This document shows positions 56,174-64,000 of a stretch of 64,000 bases of DNA, piece after piece (position 1 is the stretch's first letter; the number at the start of each line of letters is the position of its first letter). The position numbers and the translations under genes are program-made. This DNA comes from Cephalotus follicularis (taxonomy: Eukaryota > Streptophyta > Magnoliopsida > Oxalidales > Cephalotaceae), in contig BDDD01000059.1 of NCBI GenBank assembly GCA_001972305.1, forward strand, positions 98,938-162,937, written 5' to 3'. The notes under the pieces are model-generated. The model did no database searches, was not told the origin of the DNA, and saw only the letters and a list, made by a program, of their open reading frames with translations.

Positions 56174-57551
56174 GTAGGGGATTTTATAATTGTGGTTTAT
56201 GTTCAGTTATAATGGATATTCATAAATGAAATGCATGCAATAGACTGTGATATGTGCATGAACATGTGTTGTTGTTGATGAATGCTCTGTTTTGAATGGA
56301 TTTGGATGAAAATTGCATGTCTTTTCTACTGTGTTTGTGCACTGCCCGCAGGACCAACCGACTGTTCGAGGCTATCAGTCGACTGGAAACAGCCAACTGT
56401 GCAATGGAGTCAGTCGATTGTTCACGCGTTTTAAATGGAGGACACCTTCTGCTGTTTGATTAAGCCGACTGCGGAGAGAGGCAGCCGACTGTAGATGGCA
56501 CAGCCGACTGTTGGGATGACAGTCGACTGTTCACGTGTCATTTTACCCTGATTCCCTTATATGGCAATGCTGGGATGAGTGGCGATGTAGAAGATACGTA
56601 CTGTTCACGAAACAGCCGACTGTCATGCGGAGACAGCCGACTATTAAAGGGGCAGCCGACTGTCAAAAATGAGACAACCGACTGTTAAGGTAGGCAACCG
56701 ACTGTCAAATCTGGGATAGCCGACTGTTAAAAGGAAATATCTGATTGTCATGAAGGGGTAGCCGACTGTTGAGGGACTGACTTGCACTTTGAGCATATGT
56801 TTGCATCGTATTTAGATATGAAATGGATTGATGATTGAAATGCGAATGATTCTAAAGGGTTTTGTTCATTTTGGAAATGTGTACATGATTTTATACAAAT
56901 CATTATTTGATATGAAAATGTATATTTTGATAAATGTATGTTTTCGACGGATTGAAACATGGTTTCAAAGATGCAATACATTTGAAAATACATGTATTAT
57001 TTCCAGTATTTATAAATTTCTTGGAAACGATTAGATTTGAATTGATTTGTTGATTGTGATTGATGCCGTACTGGCTGGGGTGACGGAGTGTCGCCGATGG
57101 CTGGTGGCGGGATGTTTTCCTAAGGGCCAGGAGATGGCTAGGAACGCCCAAATACAATGTTACTAGACACATAGTGCAAGTAACGCGGGTTACCATGATT
57201 ACTGAACACAGAGTACGAGCATCATGAGTTGATTGATTTGCCTTGTTTCGTGACCCGGGAGACGGGGGCCGGAGTAAGAGTACGACGTCGGGGCCAGGAG
57301 ATGGCGGCGCTCTTCGTACCGATTCGATTGGATTTGATTTGTCCTTTGAGACATGATTGATGATTTGATGGTTTTTAGCCACTTGGCATGGTTGCACATA
57401 TTGGCATAGATACATATATGTATATATGTATTATGATATATTGTATATTGCATCACGAATGCATTCATTACATGACATTCATTATCATTGACCCTAAATA
57501 CACTTATAATTGAGCTGAGTGAGGACAAAGGCTAACTCTTTACTATTACAG
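56174..57551 (+). other. Putative LTR intron in G 5' LTR
   Basis: Donor-like CAG/GTAGGG at 56174; acceptor ATTACAG ending 57551 with GGCTAAC upstream. The 3' LTR has the same pair at 59935 and 61358, there with GGCTAACCCCCTAC. The CAGCCGACTG array is inside. Splicing is inferred. Confidence 0.4.
56345..56770. repeat. Array of CAGCCGACTG near-palindromes in G 5' LTR
   Basis: About fifteen copies of CAGCCGACTGT and variants (CAGTCGACTG, CAACCGACTG). It repeats at 60115-60585 in the 3' LTR, with a few more units. The motif is the reverse complement of that in Sirevirus J. Confidence 0.82.
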
Positions 57552-58574
57552 ATTGATGCAGTGATGTGGATATCGACCGTGCGCGGCCGAATCAGAGGGG
57601 TGGTGGAGCTTTATTTACTTAAATAAATGTTAAACAATGTATTGTAACATATGTTGTTTTGGATCACTGTATTAAAGTATTAATGGTGTTGATCGACTTT
57701 GATCACGCTCCGTTTGAGGGCAGTTGACAATGGCTTAATAATATTAAATATTGGAATCATGTGGTATGGGAGATGTAGATGGATAATGTATTTACATTAT
57801 ATGTCCTGTCAGCTTGTGGCCGTGCTAGAGTATAAATGTGTGTTGATGTATTGGACCTGCCGGCATGTGGCAGTGCTTATGATATGACTGTGATGTAGTG
57901 AATGTGGGCAAGCCACTTCATATGGCATTGATGATTAGTTTTCGCATGCTTATGATGTATTTGTGGTTAAATTGTGGTCGTGATGATCTGTGAGGGCTGT
58001 GACCCGAATATATATATAAATTTTGATGTAGTCTGGCGAGGGCTGAGCCCCCAGTACATAGATTGTGATGAGATATGAGGGTTGATCCCCAAACATATAA
58101 ACTGTGGTTTATCAGGTGGCATGTAGTTCGATAAATGAATACTTCATGCCCAAATTTTGAGAAATCCTAAGAATATCATTTTAATGGATTCATCACTTGA
58201 GGTTCTAGGATGATGTAATTCTATTGAATTGTGGTTTGATGAGGGCCGAGCCCATTTATGACTGTTGGTCCTTCAGGAGTATGGATATAAATTGTGTTTT
58301 CTTTACAGGGGGCACAGTCTGATAAACGAATACTTCATGCCAGTGATATAAGAGTTTAAATGTATTCAATTGATTATTCTGCCAATGTGATATGATTGAT
58401 AAAGTGTTAGATGGAGTTATTGGAGTTACGGAATAATAATAGGTGATATGATGGGTTCTTGGAGACCCAGTGATATGGATATAGTATGGTTACAGATTGA
58501 ACGGATACAGATTGTACGGTTACGTGTTGTGTAGTCATAAACCTTATGGTTATGGATCGTATGCTTATGAATTG

Positions 58575-58680
58575 TTTGATGAGGATGAGCTGTGGTCGCA
58601 AGCCTATCGCTCCAGTTTCTCCGTACATCCGGCGATTAGCAAGATGTATCGAGATCTGAAGCTCGATATTGGTGGAAGTG
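58575..58680 (+). pseudogene. Gypsy integrase zinc-finger scrap
   Basis: The translation QAYRSSFSVHPAISKMYRDLK matches the start of the Gypsy integrase zinc finger (compare QAHKSRLSIHLGSTNMYRDLK in T). It is the only coding trace left in G. It is followed directly by non-homologous sequence leading to the polypurine tract. Confidence 0.7.
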
Positions 58681-58787
58681 TGATGGTATTACCATGGGCT
58701 TGGAAAGCCACTTGGAACGTGAGGAAGAAGTGAAGGCATTCTAACTTCACATGTTTAACCTAGGGAATCTCGGGACAAGATTTCTTT

Positions 58788-58800
58788 AAGGAGGGGAGGA
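58788..58800 (+). other. Polypurine tract of G
   Basis: AAGGAGGGGAGGA directly before the 3' LTR start TGTAACG, near-identical to the tract of T. Confidence 0.8.
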
Positions 58801-61728
58801 TGTAACGCCCCAGAATTTCATAAATAATTATTATGAAACTGGTGCGTGTACAGTCGTGATAAAACAGATAAAGGCCCGGAGTAATAAAAAGGGCATTACG
58901 CATTGAAGCTGTAATTATGTTGGCCAAAACGGCTAATAAATCCTATTTTTAATGTGCGACAATAAAGCCCAATGTTCGCATTATTATTGCGATTATTTTG
59001 GTGGTCGTTTCGATAATTTATGTGGCTATTCAGGGGAAAATCCAGATCTAGACCATAGTATTTTACCAAAAAATACTAAAGAGGAAGCATCTGTTATAAA
59101 GGAGGGAGAGAGAGACACTGGCACATCACGCGCCCGTGCAAGAAAGAAGGCAGCGGACACTTTGTGTGCCCGCTCCAGAGAGAGAATGAGAGAGAGCGGG
59201 AGAGAACGCGGGAGAGAGAAGGAGAGAGGACGCCGGAGCCAGCCACCAGATCGGGAGAGCACGGCGGTCAGCCCAGGACCTCCAACCGACGGTAACCTCT
59301 TCTTCCCTTTATCTTTCCTCTTCTTTTTCTTCTTCTCTCCCCGTCACTGTGCGTGTTGGCCATGCGTTTTCTGACGCCGTTAGCGTCGCGGATGGGGTGG
59401 GTTTTGGTGTAGAAGGCCAGCTCTGGCCATTTTGACAACCGGTGTGGCATTTCTCAGCCTGAATCGGCCGGAATCGCTTGGTTGAGTCCACTCAGCGAGT
59501 CGACTCACTGCTGCCTGAGACTACGCTTTTGGCACCGAGTCTCGGCGATTCTTGTGAAGGGATGTGTATAACTGGTAAATGTGTGGCGTTTTTGGGTGGT
59601 GATCGGACCTGTTGAGGTCCGGCGAGTTGACTCAGTGAGTCGCAACTCACTGCCGCCGGTGACACGACGTTCGACGTTGATTCACATCGAGTCTTGAGCG
59701 GTTCTGTGTAGACCGTTCAATGTGGAACCCGTTTATGGGAGTTTCACAAGCTGGGTGAGTTGGCCAGAATCTGGCCGGAACTCTGGTGATGACGACGTTG
59801 AGTTCTGTGCGTTGATCGTAGTTGAAATGTGTTGTATGTGCAGTTGGCGAGCTGATAATTTGGTTGGCAGCAATTTGGGAATGTTCGGTAATTGAACGTG
59901 CAGCTCGACTGTACTGTTGCTACTGCTTTAACAGGTAGGGGATTTTATAATTGTTGTTTATGTTCAGTTATAATGGATATTCATAAATGAAATGCATGCA
60001 ATAAACTGTGATATGAGCATGAACATGTGTTGTTGTTGATGATTGCTCTGTTATGAATGGATTTGGACGAGAATTACATGTTTTTTCTGCTGTGTTTGTG
60101 CACTGCCCGCAGGACCAACCGACTTTCCAAAGAGGACAACCGACTGTTCGAGGCTATCAGTCGACTGTTCAGTGAGAACAGCCGACTACTCGAGGGGAAA
60201 CAGCTGACTGTGCAATGGACCCAGTCGACTGTTCACGAGTTTTAAATGGAGGACACCTCCTGTTGTTTGATTAAGCCGATTGCCGAGAGAGGCAGCTGAC
60301 TGTAGATGGCACAGCCGATTGTTGGGATGACAGTCTACTGTCCACGTGTCACTTTACCCTGATTCGATGAGATGGCAATGCTGGGATGAGTGGGGATGTA
60401 GGAGATACGTACTTTTCAAGAAACAGCCGGCTGTCATGCGGAGACAGCCGACTGTTAAAGGGGCAGCCGACTGTCAAAAATGAGACAACCGACTGTTAAG
60501 GGAGGCAGCCAACTGTCAAATCTGGGATAGCTGATTGTTAAAAGGAAACAGCCGACTGTCATGAAGGGGTAACCGACTGTTGAGGGACTGACTTACACTT
60601 TGAGCATATGTTTGTATCGCATTTTGATATGAAATGGATTGATGATTGAAATGAGAATGATTCTAAAGTGTTTTGTTCATTTTAGAAATGTGTACATGAT
60701 TTTATACAAATCATTATTTGATATGAAAATGTATATTTTGGTAAATGTATGTTTTCGACGGATTGAAACATGGTTTCAAAGATGCAATACATTTTAAAAT
60801 AAATGTATTATTTTTAGTATTTATAAATTACTTGGAAACGATTAGATTTGAATTGATTTGTTGATTGTGATTGATGCCGTACTGGCTGGGGTGACGGAGT
60901 GTCGCCGATGGCTGGTGGCGGGATGTTTTCCTAGGGGCCAAGAGATGGCTAGGAACGCCCAAATACAATGTTACTAGACACATAGTGCAAGTAACGCAGG
61001 TTACCATGATTGCTGAACACAGAGTGCGAGCATCATGAGCTGATTGATTTGCCTTGCTTCGTGAACCGGGAGACAGGGGCCAGAGTAAGAGTACGACGTC
61101 GGGGCCAGGAGATGGCGGCGCTCTTCGTACTGATTCGATTGGATTTGATTTGTCATTTGAGACATGATTGATGATTTGATGGTTGTAGCCACTTGGTATG
61201 GTTGCACATATTGACATACATATATGTATATATGTATTGTGATATATTGTATATTGCATCACGAATGCATTTATTACATGACATTCATTATCATTGACCC
61301 TAAATTACACTTATAATTGAGCCGAGTGAGGACAAAGGCTAACCCCCTACTATTACAGATTGATGCAGTGATGTGGATATCGACCGTGCTCGGCCGAATA
61401 AGAGGGGAGGTGGAGCTTTACTTACTTAAATAAATGTTAAACAATGTATTGGAACATATGTTGTTTTGGATCACTGTATTAATGTATTAATGGTGTTGAT
61501 CGACTTTGATCACGCTCCGTTTGAGGGCAGTTGACAATGGCTTAATAATATTAAATATTGGAATCATGTGGTATGGGACGCATGATTCGGTTTACTTATC
61601 CAGCTTATTATTAAATGCTTCCGCAAGATGTTAATGAAATCAAAGTTTTAAATTCATCGTATTTTGTATAAGTTGGATTTATGTTGATTGCCATGACTTA
61701 TATGTTGTTAACGAAGCGGGGTGTGACA
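58801..61728 (+). repeat. G 3' LTR (2928 bp)
   Basis: Partner of 55040-57757 with TATAAA at 59095-59100 and the same array and splice-like sites. After 61575 it runs into a unique end (GGGGTGTGACA) and lacks the hairpin module. Confidence 0.88.
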
Positions 61729-61733
61729 TTCAT

Positions 61734-64000
61734 ATCATGCACGCAATTTTAATTATTTGGTATGTTTCATTTTTATTATATTTAATTTTATTACGAATTG
61801 ATTTAAAAGAGTTTTAACGTGATTTTTATGTTTACCATTGATTTATAAATGTATGTTAATGAAAGTTGTTTTGAAAGTAGTTTGATAAATTAAATAAATT
61901 TGTAAACCTCGAAAACTTTTTATAGAATTTTAAATGAAAGAAAATCAAGTGGTGTGTTCAATTTCTAAGTTACGATTAATTATCTTATTAATCGGGGAAG
62001 TTTAAACCAAAGGATCCAACTTTTAAAAATGAGTGATCCACCTTTATAGGTTTTTTCCACCACTCATCTTTTTTATAAATAAAGAATATTAATCCTTACC
62101 ACACATTTGATCAACTCCTATTAATTTTTTACATTTTTTTTATTGTGTTCTCTCTTTTATTTCATGATCCAGCCGTCGAATGGTGTTGATATTTTGTTGT
62201 GTTATCATACCCTATGTCTAGTTGAAATCTGGATAGTTTGGGTTCGATTGGTGGTTAATATCTTGTGTTAAAATTTTTCTTCCGTAATATCACTTGACGT
62301 TTTATCTTAAATTTTCAGACAATTTCATCTCATTTCGCCATCAAAACATCTAAGTCTTTTGAAGTCCAAATCATGTTTTTCTTGTGCCCAAATTGTAGCC
62401 ACATGTGTCTAGTTTCCCATGTAGTCAGTTTTACTCAAAAGCATGCTTCCATGAAAAAGTTACGGTCGTTTGAATGAAGAAATGTCGAAACTTAAGCTTT
62501 GAACTCTTCCTAACTTACTAAAGTTCTGATTCTCACGAGTTTCAAAGTAATTTGATGATTTAAATGAAAGTTTATGATTTTCATAATGTTATTATGTTTA
62601 TTAATTATGTTTAAGTTTGTTTGAAAGCATTATAAGGTTTTGAAGTGAATTTAATAGGTTTTCGAAGAAAAAGTATTCTTTCAACCAATTTCGGCGACTT
62701 TAAGTAAATTTCTAGAATTTAAGTATTTCGATGATTTTAATTAAATATTTAACTTATTTATAACTTGTAGAAGTATTCTATAAAGTTTTTAAATTGAATT
62801 TGACAAGTTTATACAATTATTTGAAGTTTTCTATCAATATCGGTCACTTTTAAGCATAAATTGCATTTCATTCATCTCGTGACATTTATATATGCATATG
62901 CGTTAAGTTTAAGTCGTAATAGAGTTTATGATTATGTTTTATGGCTAAGGATACAATACCCGAGGTCAGCTCAGGAAACGACGACTGGATTTAGCTCGAT
63001 TACTCAATATTTCCAGTGAGTGGGACTTCTAACTATAGTAGTCCTAATAGTTTTAAACGCTTTACTTTATGTTTAATATGAACATTAAATTGTTGATATG
63101 AAACTTTGGAACTTGATTTTTAACAATTTCATATTTATGCACATGTTTCAATTATTGATGAATTTTAAAAAGAACTTTAATTCGATATAATTTTAATTAT
63201 GTTTTGAGAAAAGTTTAGTTTTCACTTGAAAATGTTAATTGAAAGAAGCGTTGCATGATTTTTATGCTTTATGAAAATATTTGACCTGTGATATTGATAG
63301 ATTTTTTCGGCCTTTGGGGCTTCTCTGCATGTGTATGACTATGATATTGCAAGTGGTATGATAGTACCTTTTTGCCTATGTTTGCACGTGATACGATGGT
63401 ATCACATTGCCTATGTTATTGAGCATCTCGCTCTCATGTTCAGATCACATGTATATTGATATGTTTTCATGTGAAATATCAAGTTTACACAAGTTCAAAT
63501 ATGTTCAAGAAAAACCGTAGATTTCCTTTCAAGTATATTTAATTAAGTTTATTTCTTGAAAAATTGTATATTCAGCTAAGTATTTATGATTTAGCAAACT
63601 TGGTATGCTTACCGAATTTATTAATATTTTAAGGATTTTACTTGTTTTCAAATTTATAACCGTAAGTTTAAACAATGCGCTTTTTAATTATCGAGATTTT
63701 GCGAGCAAAAAGTAGACTTATAGTTAGTTGTTATACTAACATTGGGTTAGAACATGATGGTATGCTTAATAGAGTTTCAGCACTTACATATCATCCACGA
63801 CATCAGGATATGCATCATGTCATCGCCATCAACTCTTACTTTTTGTTTATATATATTTTTGATTATGTATATTTATTTAAATTATGATCTTCAAGGGCTA
63901 AGCCCTATTTATGGTTTTATGTCTTGAACTGAGGTTGTGGCAGAGCCCGACCAATTTTATTGCTTTAATTGTGGTTTATTGAGAGTTGAACCCACCATAT
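61734..64000 (+). other. H LTR, right part
   Basis: Long AT-rich LTR sequence without coding capacity. Short open stretches, for example 63675-63887, show no domain and are not taken as genes. Confidence 0.6.

Larger units (their letters stand above)
55040..58400 (+). repeat. G 5' LTR (3' limit uncertain)
   Basis: Contains TATA box TATAAA (55334-55339), GC hairpin (55357-55375), GA tract, GC-rich block, GACTCAGTGAGTC palindromes (near 55732 and 55868), donor-like CAGGTAGGG (56172), CAGCCGACTG array, acceptor-like ATTACAG (57551) and hairpin module (58020-58340) with CTTTACAGGGGGCA at 58301-58314. The 3' end is lost in a deletion. Confidence 0.7.
55040..61728 (+). mobile_element. G: Gypsy element with almost no internal region
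   Basis: Plus-strand element, TGTAACGCCCC to GGGGTGTGACA. The 5' LTR runs from 55040 to about 58.4 kb, followed by an integrase zinc-finger scrap (about 58575-58680), a polypurine tract AAGGAGGGGAGGA (58788-58800) and the 3' LTR 58801-61728. The primer site, gag and nearly all of pol are deleted. LTRs agree closely over 55040-57757. After that the 5' copy has about 600 bp of LTR-type sequence (hairpin module) missing from the 3' copy, so each LTR has its own deletion. Confidence 0.85.
54921..64000 (+). repeat. H: Gypsy LTR, interrupted by G and cut by window end
   Basis: Starts TGTAACATTCGTGTCC, resembling the start of C (TGTGACATCCGTGTCC). It is split by G at 55040-61728 and resumes at 61734. 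The right part has a donor-like GTGAGTGG at 63016 and the GGGCTAAGCCC palindrome at 63895-63905 followed by GGCAGAGCCC, the same order as in C. The end lies beyond the window. No ORF of note. Confidence 0.7.

Noticed and set aside
56600-57530. Minus-strand open stretches in G (also near 60828-61262)
   Set aside because: They are similar between the two LTRs only because the LTRs are near-identical. They run across the putative intron acceptor and show no domain.
58497-58733. Open stretch as a host gene
   Set aside because: Only the integrase zinc-finger scrap is recognisable and it lies directly before the polypurine tract of G.
63675-63887. Possible small gene near the window end
   Set aside because: It has no domain, is AT-rich and lies in the LTR of H.

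Overview
This 64 kb window is flowering-plant nuclear DNA made almost entirely of retroelements inserted into one another. I see no convincing host gene, tRNA, rRNA or CRISPR array. The plant origin follows from Sirevirus-type Ty1/Copia elements, chromovirus-type Ty3/Gypsy elements, an endogenous caulimovirid (pararetrovirus) copy, and initiator tRNA-Met primer sites (TGGTATCAGAGC) throughout. The species cannot be read from the sequence. Element names below (J, T, K, A to H) are mine.

Left block (1-18272). A decayed Copia element (gag-protease, then one LTR at 3519-3811) is interrupted twice. J (162-1952, target duplication GTAGG) is a Sirevirus remnant reduced to a partial LTR joined to a whole LTR. 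T (3845-18267, target duplication TTTAT) is a minus-strand chromovirus with 2.4 kb LTRs and only RT-RNase H, integrase and chromodomain remnants. K (10580-18261, target duplication GTTAC) is a minus-strand Sirevirus sitting in the last bases of T's 5' LTR. K keeps pol and an envelope-position ORF but has lost most of gag.

Middle block (18273-53882). A caulimovirid copy starts at about 18.5 kb and resumes at 51824. It is split by one 31.1 kb nest. Sirevirus A (20722-51823) carries Sirevirus B (21585-28932, gag only) in its 5' LTR. B's own 5' LTR carries Gypsy solo LTR C (22111-24926). A's gag holds Gypsy solo LTR F (29993-34134). The junction of A's polypurine tract and 3' LTR holds D (40438-50674), a minus-strand Gypsy element with no recognisable coding sequence. 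D's left LTR holds solo LTR E (41939-45720). Every level is supported by a 5 bp target duplication; only A's copies differ, by one base.

Right block (53883-64000). After a short tract with a microsatellite comes a 181 bp foldback MITE with a 9 bp target duplication (Mutator-like). A Gypsy LTR, H, then runs from 54921 off the window end. H is split by Gypsy element G (55040-61728, target duplication TTCAT), whose internal region is almost wholly deleted.

The most interesting signals are not coding. (1) Arrays of 10-14 base palindromes with a central YCGR occur in LTRs of both Copia and Gypsy elements, and the same palindrome recurs in the pol-env spacer of two Sireviruses. (2) The long Gypsy LTRs share what look like a splice donor, a branch point with an acceptor, and small RNA hairpins, some capped by UUCG, suggesting an intron inside the LTR. 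(3) GC-rich hairpins occur near the start of three LTRs. (4) A splice-acceptor-like gag/pol junction is conserved in three Sireviruses. These were found by eye and by comparing copies within the window; no database search was possible.
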